From positions 1-5,664 of the forward strand of contig JAGRHK010000136.1 of NCBI GenBank assembly GCA_020444985.1: 5,664 nucleotides of DNA, read 5' to 3'. The position numbers and the translations under genes are program-made. How positions within the stretch are numbered: the first letter of the stretch is position 1; every line of letters starts with the position of its first letter. Of this stretch, positions 1-5,664 are shown one piece after another. This DNA is from Candidatus Competibacteraceae bacterium. GTDB lineage: Bacteria; Pseudomonadota; Gammaproteobacteria; Competibacterales; Competibacteraceae. The notes beneath the pieces were generated by a model, which was not told where the DNA came from, did not search any database, and saw nothing but the letters and a program-made list of their open reading frames with translations.

Positions 1-33
1 TAAAAAGTATATTGCACTGCGTCAAGCCATTAA

Positions 34-1038
34 TTAGCCATGTTGTAAAACAATTTTGCCCAGTTGCTCAGCGGCCAACAACCGCTGATGGGCGGCGGCG
101 GCCTTATCCAGCCGAAAGATTTGGTCAATGGCCGGTTCAATGCGATATTCATCGACAAAGCGCAGCATAGCGGCGAACTCCTCCGGCGACCCCATCGTGG
201 AGCCAATAATGCGCGCCTGTCGAAAGAACAGCCGGACCAGGTCCAGTCCGGGCGGGTTACCGGCGGTCGCGCCATACACCACTAACCGACCCGCCGGTTT
301 CAGCACCGAGAAACAGCCCTTGAAAGCCGGCCCTCCTGTTCCATCGATCACCACATCGACGCCGCCGGTCAGTTTGGCCAATTGTTTATCCCAATCCTCC
401 GCCCGATAGTTGACGCCACCGGATGCGCCCATCTGTCGCGCCTGATCCAGTTTGGCCTCATCACCGCTGGTGACAAAAACCCGTGCGCCCAGCGCCACGG
501 CCCACTTCATGGCAAAGGTCGCCACGCCGCCGCCAATACCGGTGACCAACACCGTTTCACCCGGTTGCGCTGTTGCCTGGGTCATCAACGCCCGCCACGC
601 CGTCAAACCCGCCAACGGAATAGCCGCCGCCTGTTCCCAGTTCAAATGCACTGGCTTAGCAAAAACATGGCCGGCAGGAACACAGAGATATTCCGCGAAA
701 CAACCGGGGTCGGGCATTCCCAACACTCGGAAGGTCGGACTGGGAAAACGCGGGTCATTCCCCCAGTCGTAAGCAGGGTAAATCACGACTTCCTGACCGA
801 GCAAATCCGCTGGCGCATCCGGACCGAGTTGATCGACAACGCCCGCTCCATCCGAACCCATGCTGCAGGGCAGACGGATGCCCGGATATTGGCCAAGGGT
901 GATCCAGACATCGCGACGATTGAGCGCCGAGGCACGAAGGCGAATGCGCACCTGGCCTGGGCCGGGGGCTGGCGTAGCAAGATCTTCGATACGGAGCTGT
1001 TCAGGACCGCCGAGTTGGCGGAGCAGGACGGCTTTCAT
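34..1038 (-). CDS. Zinc-independent-type MDR oxidoreductase (quinone oxidoreductase-like alcohol dehydrogenase superfamily)
   Basis: A complete 334-residue protein, the normal length for this superfamily, probably a cytosolic NAD(P)H-dependent reductase. Residues 1 to about 125 form the GroES-like catalytic domain (KAVLLRQLGGPEQL start, NRRD at 40-43, GSDGAGVV at 61-68). Residues about 130-300 form the nucleotide-binding Rossmann domain, with VLVTGIGGGVA at 163-173. The second strand ends VFVTSGDEAK (187-196) without the aspartate typical of NAD-specific enzymes, so NADPH is the likelier cofactor (inference). NRRD replaces the usual CGxCGxD catalytic zinc site, and the four-cysteine structural zinc lobe is missing; the only cysteines are 58, 113, 119 and 242. 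The ATG start is supported by AGGAG eight bases upstream. It is transcribed away from the flavoprotein/nifJ pair. Automated annotation would probably say zinc-binding dehydrogenase, which the residues do not support. The substrate cannot be told from sequence. Family call is firm, specific function unknown. Confidence 0.9.
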   Translation of the reverse strand: MKAVLLRQLGGPEQLRIEDLATPAPGPGQVRIRLRASALNRRDVWITLGQYPGIRLPCSMGSDGAGVVDQLGPDAPADLLGQEVVIYPAYDWGNDPRFPSPTFRVLGMPDPGCFAEYLCVPAGHVFAKPVHLNWEQAAAIPLAGLTAWRALMTQATAQPGETVLVTGIGGGVATFAMKWAVALGARVFVTSGDEAKLDQARQMGASGGVNYRAEDWDKQLAKLTGGVDVVIDGTGGPAFKGCFSVLKPAGRLVVYGATAGNPPGLDLVRLFFRQARIIGSTMGSPEEFAAMLRFVDEYRIEPAIDQIFRLDKAAAAHQRLLAAEQLGKIVLQHG

Positions 1039-1046
1039 GGGCTGTG

Positions 1047-1051
1047 CTCCT
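1047..1051 (-). promoter_or_regulatory. Shine-Dalgarno site of the MDR oxidoreductase
   Basis: The minus strand reads CAGGAG followed by eight bases (CACAGCCC) and then ATG. This is a near-consensus ribosome-binding site and fixes the start at 1038. Confidence 0.75.
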
Positions 1052-1081
1052 GAGTTGAGGTTGCAATTTCGCGGGCGATTG

Positions 1082-1110
1082 ATTGCAGGAGGTTATTCAC
1101 TTCCGGCCAA
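1082..1110 (-). promoter_or_regulatory. Candidate sigma-70 promoter for the MDR oxidoreductase
   Basis: On the minus strand TTGGCC (1110-1105, four of six matches to TTGACA) is followed by a 17-base spacer and TGCAAT (1087-1082, four of six matches to TATAAT). Transcription would begin near 1075 and give a leader of roughly 37 bases. The spacing is ideal but both boxes are imperfect, and boxes of this quality occur by chance. Confidence 0.25.
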
Positions 1111-1140
1111 AATGTTCTACGTTTATGGGGACGAGTTTAC

Positions 1141-1154
1141 TTGAAAACGATCGA
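1141..1154. promoter_or_regulatory. Candidate Fnr/Anr-type operator
   Basis: TTGAA-AACG-ATCGA matches eight of the ten defined bases of the Fnr/Anr consensus TTGAT-N4-ATCAA. Its centre is about 96 bases upstream of the flavoprotein ATG. An oxygen-sensing regulator would suit an oxygen-sensitive pyruvate:ferredoxin oxidoreductase. However, I see no convincing -10 box at the distance an Fnr-activated promoter would need, and the match overlaps a different repeat (1147-1163). Confidence 0.25.
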
Positions 1155-1163
1155 ATACGATCG
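1147..1163. repeat. Tandem CGATCG palindromes, 10-bp period
   Basis: ACGATCG occurs at 1147-1153 and again at 1157-1163, separated by AAT. Because CGATCG is self-complementary, the pair is both a direct repeat and an inverted repeat (six-base arms, AATA between). The 10-bp period places both copies on the same face of the helix, as in many operators. It lies in the divergent intergenic region, upstream of every plausible start of the plus-strand gene. No regulator can be named. Confidence 0.4.
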
Positions 1164-1230
1164 CCAACACGACCCGGTTGGCGCTGCACCTTGAAACGGT
1201 CGGCGATTTTTCACCACCAGATGATTGCGA

Positions 1231-1237
1231 AGAGAAG
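1231..1237 (+). promoter_or_regulatory. Start-deciding ribosome-binding site of the flavoprotein gene
   Basis: The purine run AGAGAAG lies six bases before the ATG at 1244. The same AGAGAAGCA-N4-ATGACTGA arrangement precedes nifJ (2987 onward). This supports the ATG at 1244 over the in-frame TTG at 1178, which has no comparable site. Confidence 0.65.
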
Positions 1238-1243
1238 CAAACG

Positions 1244-2884
1244 ATGACTGATCAGCCCATCAACATGACACGCCCGTTGGACCTGACGCACGAGAAGCGT
1301 AATGTCGGCCCGCAGCGCATCCAACGGCCGATTTATGAGGACCTGCTGCCGACGTGCAATAATGCCTGTCCGGCGGGCGAGAATATTCAAGCTTGGCTGA
1401 CGCACGCCCAGGCCGGGCATTTCAAGGAAGCCTGGCAGAGTCTGACCGAAAACAACCCCATGCCAGCCATTCATGGCCGGGTGTGTTACCACCCTTGTGA
1501 AAGCGCCTGCAATCGGGGCAAGCTGGATTCCTCAGTCAGCATCCATGCGGTCGAACGCTTCCTCGGCGATTTGGCTTTGCAGGAAAATTGGCAATTTGAA
1601 ATCACGGCTCAACCCACCGGCAAGCGGGTGCTGGTCGTCGGCGCTGGCCCCAGTGGCCTGTCCGCTGCTTATCACCTGACCCGCCTGGGCCATGAAGTCG
1701 AAATTCACGAGGCCGGCCCGATGGCGGGCGGCATGATGCATTTCGGCATTCCGGCTTACCGGTTGCCGCGCGATGTTCTCGATGCTGAAGTCAAACGCAT
1801 CGAAAATATGGGCGTCAAGATCGTCCTGAACCATCGGGTTGACGACCTGTTAGTCGAGAAGCGGCAAGGCGATTTCGACGCCATTTTTGTCGCAGTCGGC
1901 GCCCACATCAGCAAGCGCACCGAGATCCCGTCGCGCGATGCCGGCAAGATGTTCGACGCCATCAGTTTCCTTAAAGACGTGGAAACCGGCAATGCGCCCA
2001 AGCTGGGCCGGCGCGTCGCCATCTACGGCGGCGGCAACACCGCCATGGACGCGGCTCGGGTCGCCAAGCGGCTGGGCTACGAGCCTTTGATTATTTACCG
2101 TCGCGACCGCGACCACATGCCCGCCCATGAATTCGAGGCCGATGAGGCGCTGGAAGAAGGGGTTAAAATTCACTGGCTGCGCACCATCAAGAACATTGAT
2201 GAGAATCAGTTCACCGTCGAGGTGATGGAAATCGATGAGAAGGGCCGTCCGCGGCCGACCGGTCAGTTTGAGACGCTGGAAGCCGATGCCTTGATTCTGG
2301 CGCTGGGGCAGGACGTGGACACCAGTTTCATGCAAAAGGTGCCGGGCGTGCAGTTCAAGGCCGACGGCGTGGTCATCGTCAACGACCAAATGATGACCGG
2401 CAGTCCGGGACTGTTCGCGGGCGGCGATATGGTGCCTTCCGACCGTACAGTGACTATCGGCGTCGGCCATGGCAAAAAAGCCGCTCGTCATATTGACGCC
2501 TGGCTGCGTGGAGAAACCTACACGAGACCGCCCAAGCATGACTTGGCGACTTTTGACAAGCTGCATGTCTGGTACTACACCGACGCCGCCCAGCGCCCGC
2601 AAGGCCATCTGGACATGAAGATTCGCCAGAGCAGTTTTGAGGAAGTGGTGGCCGGTCTGGGACCCAAGGAAGCCGTTTACGAAGCCAAGCGTTGCCTGTC
2701 CTGCGGCAATTGCTATGAATGCGACGGCTGCTTTGGCGCCTGTCCCGAGGATGCCGTGATCAAACTGGGACCCGGCAAACGCTACCGCTACAACTACGAT
2801 CTCTGCACCGGTTGTGCCGTCTGCTTTGAGCAATGCCCCTGCCATGCCATTGAGATGATCCCGGAACCAGCGGCGGAAGCGTAA
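1244..2884 (+). CDS. GltD-like FAD/NAD(P)H oxidoreductase with C-terminal 2x[4Fe-4S] ferredoxin domain
   Basis: A 546-residue cytosolic flavoprotein of the glutamate synthase small subunit/NfnB type. The N-terminal iron-sulfur region has CNNACP (C38, C42) and CYHPCESAC (C81, C85, C89). FAD binding is shown by GAGPSG at 133-138 and FAGGD at 391-395, and NAD(P)H binding by GGGNTAMDAAR at 262-272. A C-terminal addition carries two ferredoxin motifs: C490/C493/C496/C500-Pro and C521/C524/C527/C531-Pro, with an extra CxxC at 484/487. Only five N-terminal cysteines are present, fewer than the eight or so in classical GltD and dihydropyrimidine dehydrogenase, so probably one N-terminal cluster (inference). 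No glutamate synthase large subunit lies nearby; the next gene is nifJ, so a role in electron transfer between NAD(P)H and ferredoxin or NifJ is likelier than glutamate synthesis. A TTG at 1178 would add 22 residues, but 1244 has the better ribosome-binding site. Architecture is certain, electron partners inferred. Confidence 0.93.
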   Translation: MTDQPINMTRPLDLTHEKRNVGPQRIQRPIYEDLLPTCNNACPAGENIQAWLTHAQAGHFKEAWQSLTENNPMPAIHGRVCYHPCESACNRGKLDSSVSIHAVERFLGDLALQENWQFEITAQPTGKRVLVVGAGPSGLSAAYHLTRLGHEVEIHEAGPMAGGMMHFGIPAYRLPRDVLDAEVKRIENMGVKIVLNHRVDDLLVEKRQGDFDAIFVAVGAHISKRTEIPSRDAGKMFDAISFLKDVETGNAPKLGRRVAIYGGGNTAMDAARVAKRLGYEPLIIYRRDRDHMPAHEFEADEALEEGVKIHWLRTIKNIDENQFTVEVMEIDEKGRPRPTGQFETLEADALILALGQDVDTSFMQKVPGVQFKADGVVIVNDQMMTGSPGLFAGGDMVPSDRTVTIGVGHGKKAARHIDAWLRGETYTRPPKHDLATFDKLHVWYYTDAAQRPQGHLDMKIRQSSFEEVVAGLGPKEAVYEAKRCLSCGNCYECDGCFGACPEDAVIKLGPGKRYRYNYDLCTGCAVCFEQCPCHAIEMIPEPAAEA

Positions 2885-2889
2885 TCGTT

Positions 2890-2934
2890 GACCCCCATCC
2901 CCTCACCGCCGACCCCTCTCCCGGCAGGAGAGGG
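2890..2934. repeat. C-rich dispersed-type intergenic repeat with hairpin
   Basis: A C-rich stretch (ACCCCCATCCCCTCACC then ACCCCTCTCC) ends in a perfect eight-base stem: CCCTCTCC at 2914-2921 pairs with GGAGAGGG at 2927-2934 around the loop CGGCA. Elements of this form (CCCTCACC...CCCTCTCCC...GGGAGAGGG) are common between genes in gammaproteobacteria, from memory of such genomes. No T-run follows, so it is not a standard intrinsic terminator. Between two cotranscribed genes it could slow decay of the upstream message or partly attenuate nifJ. Only one copy is in this window, so its dispersed nature is inferred. Confidence 0.65.
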
Positions 2935-2940
2935 AAGCGT

Positions 2941-3003
2941 ATGGTGATCAAAAAACTACCTGCCCGCTTCATCACTGCGGGCCAAGAGAGAAGCACGAAA
3001 TGA
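2941..3003 (+). CDS. Possible 20-codon leader ORF overlapping the nifJ start
   Basis: ATG at 2941 opens a 20-codon frame (begins MVIKKLPARF, ends ERSTK) whose TGA at 3001-3003 overlaps the nifJ ATG as ATGA, the classic form of translational coupling. The purine run AGGAGAGGG (2926-2934) stands six bases before this ATG and is a good Shine-Dalgarno sequence, but most of it is the right arm of the 2914-2934 hairpin and could be hidden when folded. nifJ has its own ribosome-binding site, so coupling is optional. The peptide resembles nothing I recognise. It may well be a chance frame in a repeat-derived spacer. Confidence 0.22.
   Translation: MVIKKLPARFITAGQERSTK
2962..2982 (+). other. Second GC-only hairpin just before the nifJ ribosome-binding site
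   Basis: GCCCGC (2962-2967) pairs perfectly with GCGGGC (2977-2982) around a nine-base loop. The stem ends two bases before the purine run that serves as the nifJ ribosome-binding site (2984-2993). It could hold that site open or compete with it. A six-base stem can also arise by chance, and no T-run follows. Confidence 0.3.
2984..2993 (+). promoter_or_regulatory. Ribosome-binding site of nifJ
   Basis: The purine run AAGAGAGAAG lies six bases before the ATG at 3000. The following protein starts directly with the conserved NifJ N-terminus, so this start is well supported. Confidence 0.65.
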
Positions 3004-5664
3004 CTGAACGGCAAGTGACCACCATTGACGGTAATGAAGCGGCGGCCTACGTCGCCTACCGGGTGAACGAAGTCTGCACCATCTATCCCATTACTCCGTC
3101 TTCGACCATGGCCGAATTGGCGGACCAATGGGCTTCGGAAGGCGTGAAAAACATCTGGGGCAGCGTGCCTCTGGTGATGGAAATGCAGAGCGAGGGCGGC
3201 GCGGCCGGCGCGGCGCACGGCGCGCTGCAAACCGGGGCGTTGACCACCACGTTCACCGCCTCGCAGGGACTCATGCTGATGATTCCCAACATGTACAAAA
3301 TCGCCGGCGAACTGACGTCAGCGGTGTTCCACGTTGCCGCCCGCTCCCTGGCGACCCAGGGTTTGTCGATCTTCGGCGATCACCAGGACGTGATGGCGGT
3401 GCGCCCGACCGGTTTCTGCCTGCTGGCCTCCGGTTCGGTGCAGGAAGCCCACGACATGGCGCTGATCGCTCAGGCCGCGACGCTGGAAGCGCGCATCCCC
3501 TTCATCCACTTCTTCGATGGCTTCCGCACCTCGCATGAAGTCAACAAGCTGACGCTGCTGTCGGATGATGAGATCCGGGCGATGATTCGCGATGATCTGG
3601 TGCTGGCGCATCGCGCCCGGGCGCTGAATCCGGATCGGCCCTTCATTCGCGGCACGGCGCAGAATCCCGATGTCTATTTCCAGAGCCGCGAAACGGTCAA
3701 TCCGTTCTACGCCAAGGTGCCCGGCATTGTGCAGGGAGCGATGGACCGATTCGCCAGCATCACCGGCCGTCGCTATAACCTGTTTGATTACTTCGGCGAT
3801 CCGAATGCTGAACGCGTGATCATTCTGATGGGTTCCGGGCAGGAAACCGCCTGTGAAACCGCCGACTATCTCAACGCGCGCGGCGAGAAGGTCGGCGTCA
3901 TCCAGGTTCGCCTTTACCAACCGCTATCCGCCAGTCATTTCCTGGCGGCCTTGCCGGCCAGCGTCAAGTCCATCGCTGTCCTCGAACGCACCAAGGAACC
4001 GGGCACCAGCGGCGAGCCGATGTACCTGGAAGTGGTCAATACCCTGGTGGAAGCACAGACCGCCGGTACGTTGCCCACCCAAACCTTTCCGAGGGTGGTT
4101 GGCGGTCGTTACGGGCTGTCCTCCAAAGAGTTTACCCCGGCCATGGTCAAGGCGGTGTTCGACGAATTGAGCAAGGCGCAGCCCAAAAATCATTTCACGG
4201 TGGGCATCGTCGATGACGTGATGCACACCAGTCTGGACGTCGATCCAAGCTTCATCATCGAATCTGATAAAGTCGTGCGCGCCATGTTCTACGGGCTGGG
4301 CGCGGACGGCACAGTGGGCGCGAACAAGAACTCGATCAAAATCATCGGCGACGATCCCGAGTTTTACGCCCAAGGCTATTTCGTTTACGACTCCAAAAAG
4401 TCCGGATCGCAAACCGTTTCCCATCTGCGCTTTGGTCCCTCTCCGATTCGTTCGCCTTATCTGGTGCAGTCGGCCAACTTCATTGGTTGCCACCAGTTCA
4501 ACTTCCTGGATCGCGGCGATGTACTCAAGCACGCTGCGCCGGGCGCGGTGCTGCTGTTGAACACCAGCCCCTACCCGCCGGATCAGGCTTGGGACAAAAT
4601 ACCACGTCCCGTGCAGGAACAAATTATCGCCAAGAAAATCAAGCTCTACGCTATCAATGCCGAGCAGGTGGCCCGCGATAACGGCATGGGGACGCGAATC
4701 AACACCATCATGCAAACCTGCTTCTTCGCGATTTCCGGGGTGTTGCCGCGTGATAAAGCGATTGAGAAAATCAAGTACTCCATCAAAAAGAGTTATATGC
4801 GCAAGGGCGAAGAAGTCGTGCGCAAGAACTTCGAGGCGGTGGATAACACGCTGATCAATTTGCAGGAAATCCAGGTGCCGGCCCAAGCCACCAGCACCCG
4901 TGAATTACCGCTCACAGTCCCCGCCAACGCGCCAGAATTTGTGCAGAAAGTCACAGCGATGATGATGGCCGGGCGCGGCGATGAACTGCCGGTCAGCGCG
5001 TTACCTGTGGATGGCACCTATCCCAGTTCCACCACTCAGTGGGAAAAACGCAATATCTCCACTTTCGTGCCGATCTGGGAGCCGAACGTCTGCATTCAGT
5101 GCGGCAATTGCAGCATGGTCTGCCCGCATGGCGTGATCCGCTCCAAGTTCTACAACGAGTCCAGCCTGGACAGCGCGCCCAAAGCGTTCAAAGCCGCCCC
5201 CATTGATGCCCGGGGTTTCCCGGAAATTCGCTATACCTTGCAGGTCTATTTGGAAGACTGCACCGGCTGCGGGCTGTGCGTGGAAGTCTGCCCGGCCAAG
5301 AGCAAGGAGCAGACTGGACGCAAGGCCATTAACATGGCGCTCAAAGAACCGGTGCTGGAGGACGAACGCGCCAATGTAAGTTTCTTCGAGACCTTGCCGG
5401 AAGTCGATCGGGGTCGGGTGGATTTCTCGACGGTGCGCGGGGTGCAGTTCCTGCCGCCGCTGTTCGAGTTCTCTGGAGCCTGCTCCGGTTGCGGCGAGAC
5501 GCCTTATGTCAAGATGCTCTCCCAACTGTTCGGCGACCGCTTGCTGGTGGCCAACGCCACCGGTTGCTCTTCCATCTACGGCGGCAATCTGCCCACCACG
5601 CCCTGGTCGGTTAACAATGAAGGGCGCGGCCCGGCCTGGTCCAACTCGTTGTTTGAAGACAACG
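3000..5664 (+). CDS. nifJ: Pyruvate:ferredoxin (flavodoxin) oxidoreductase, 3'-truncated by window end
   Basis: Single-chain enzyme converting pyruvate and CoA to acetyl-CoA and CO2 with reduction of ferredoxin or flavodoxin, using thiamine diphosphate. 888 codons are present without a stop; the family is about 1170-1200 residues, so roughly 300 are missing. Visible in order: domain I with YPITPSS (29-35; T32 fits the pyruvate-contacting threonine), MQSEGGAAGA (62-71; E65 fits the cofactor-activating glutamate) and R115 (substrate-carboxylate arginine); domain II with GSGQET (278-283); domain III with FYGLGADGTVGANKNS (430-445); a two-cluster ferredoxin domain with C698/C701/C704/C708 and C754/C757/C760/C764; then the thiamine domain with CSGCGE (828-833), C856 and YGGNLPTTPW (860-869). 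C828, C831 and C856 fit three ligands of the proximal cluster; the fourth lies beyond the window. All key residues seen are intact, so the enzyme looks functional. It sits 115 bases after the flavoprotein gene and is probably its partner. A nitrogen-fixation role is not implied by the name, and no nif genes are visible. Confidence 0.97.
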   Translation, partial: MTERQVTTIDGNEAAAYVAYRVNEVCTIYPITPSSTMAELADQWASEGVKNIWGSVPLVMEMQSEGGAAGAAHGALQTGALTTTFTASQGLMLMIPNMYKIAGELTSAVFHVAARSLATQGLSIFGDHQDVMAVRPTGFCLLASGSVQEAHDMALIAQAATLEARIPFIHFFDGFRTSHEVNKLTLLSDDEIRAMIRDDLVLAHRARALNPDRPFIRGTAQNPDVYFQSRETVNPFYAKVPGIVQGAMDRFASITGRRYNLFDYFGDPNAERVIILMGSGQETACETADYLNARGEKVGVIQVRLYQPLSASHFLAALPASVKSIAVLERTKEPGTSGEPMYLEVVNTLVEAQTAGTLPTQTFPRVVGGRYGLSSKEFTPAMVKAVFDELSKAQPKNHFTVGIVDDVMHTSLDVDPSFIIESDKVVRAMFYGLGADGTVGANKNSIKIIGDDPEFYAQGYFVYDSKKSGSQTVSHLRFGPSPIRSPYLVQSANFIGCHQFNFLDRGDVLKHAAPGAVLLLNTSPYPPDQAWDKIPRPVQEQIIAKKIKLYAINAEQVARDNGMGTRINTIMQTCFFAISGVLPRDKAIEKIKYSIKKSYMRKGEEVVRKNFEAVDNTLINLQEIQVPAQATSTRELPLTVPANAPEFVQKVTAMMMAGRGDELPVSALPVDGTYPSSTTQWEKRNISTFVPIWEPNVCIQCGNCSMVCPHGVIRSKFYNESSLDSAPKAFKAAPIDARGFPEIRYTLQVYLEDCTGCGLCVEVCPAKSKEQTGRKAINMALKEPVLEDERANVSFFETLPEVDRGRVDFSTVRGVQFLPPLFEFSGACSGCGETPYVKMLSQLFGDRLLVANATGCSSIYGGNLPTTPWSVNNEGRGPAWSNSLFEDN

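Noticed and set aside
1..33. AT-rich left edge beyond the MDR stop codon
   Set aside because: Too short to interpret. I see no hairpin terminator or coding sequence in it.
382..1053. 223-codon plus-strand frame opposite the MDR oxidoreductase
   Set aside because: The minus-strand protein is complete and clearly homologous to a known family, while this frame is rich in Arg and His without motifs, typical of a shadow frame.
1179..1194. Sigma-54-like promoter (TGGCGC ... CTTGA) upstream of the flavoprotein gene
   Set aside because: The invariant GG and GC elements are one base out of register, and the downstream element reads GA instead of GC.
1178..1243. TTG start at 1178 extending the flavoprotein by 22 residues
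   Set aside because: No good ribosome-binding site precedes it, whereas the ATG at 1244 has one that matches the nifJ start region.
1850..2845. 331-codon open frame on the minus strand opposite the flavoprotein gene
   Set aside because: The plus strand has unbroken flavoprotein motifs over the whole stretch. The antisense frame has no recognisable domain and is what GC-rich third positions commonly leave open.
2914..2934. Intrinsic terminator after the flavoprotein gene
   Set aside because: The stem is strong but is followed by AAGCGTATGG with no T-run on the plus strand. On the minus strand the flank GGTCGGCGGT also lacks a T-run.
3190..3240. Low-complexity GGC/GCG-rich tract
   Set aside because: It encodes the conserved Gly/Ala-rich segment after E65 in NifJ, so codon choice explains it.
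3924..4886. 320-codon open frame on the minus strand opposite nifJ
   Set aside because: It lies entirely inside conserved NifJ coding sequence and shows no domain of its own.

Overview
The window looks like a chromosomal segment from a moderately GC-rich proteobacterium, most likely a gammaproteobacterium with an anaerobic or fermentative side to its metabolism. The lineage is an inference from protein style, Shine-Dalgarno use and a C-rich intergenic hairpin repeat of the kind scattered through gammaproteobacterial genomes. It cannot be fixed without a database search.

Layout: (1) positions 34-1038, minus strand: a complete medium-chain dehydrogenase/reductase of the quinone-oxidoreductase type, without the usual zinc ligands. 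(2) Positions 1039-1243: a divergent intergenic region with a good ribosome-binding site and weak promoter for the minus-strand gene. On the other side it holds an Fnr/Anr-like palindrome overlapping two CGATCG repeats exactly 10 bp apart. (3) Positions 1244-2884, plus strand: a GltD-like FAD/NAD(P)H flavoprotein with a C-terminal ferredoxin domain. (4) Positions 2885-2999: a short gap with a perfect 8-bp hairpin inside a C-rich repeat, a second GC-only hairpin, and a possible 20-codon leader ORF whose stop overlaps the next start as ATGA. (5) Positions 3000-5664, plus strand: the first 888 codons of a pyruvate:ferredoxin (flavodoxin) oxidoreductase of the single-chain NifJ type, cut by the window edge.

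The two plus-strand genes probably form one functional unit. NifJ oxidises pyruvate with CoA to acetyl-CoA and CO2 and yields low-potential electrons through its iron-sulfur clusters. The upstream flavoprotein has its own ferredoxin-like clusters, FAD and an NAD(P)H site, so it could exchange those electrons with NADP(H). That would give a split pyruvate:NAD(P) oxidoreductase, or a route feeding reduced ferredoxin to NifJ in reverse. The two genes share nearly identical start regions (AGAGAAGCA, four bases, ATGACTGA). The reductase on the opposite strand has no evident link beyond sharing the intergenic region.
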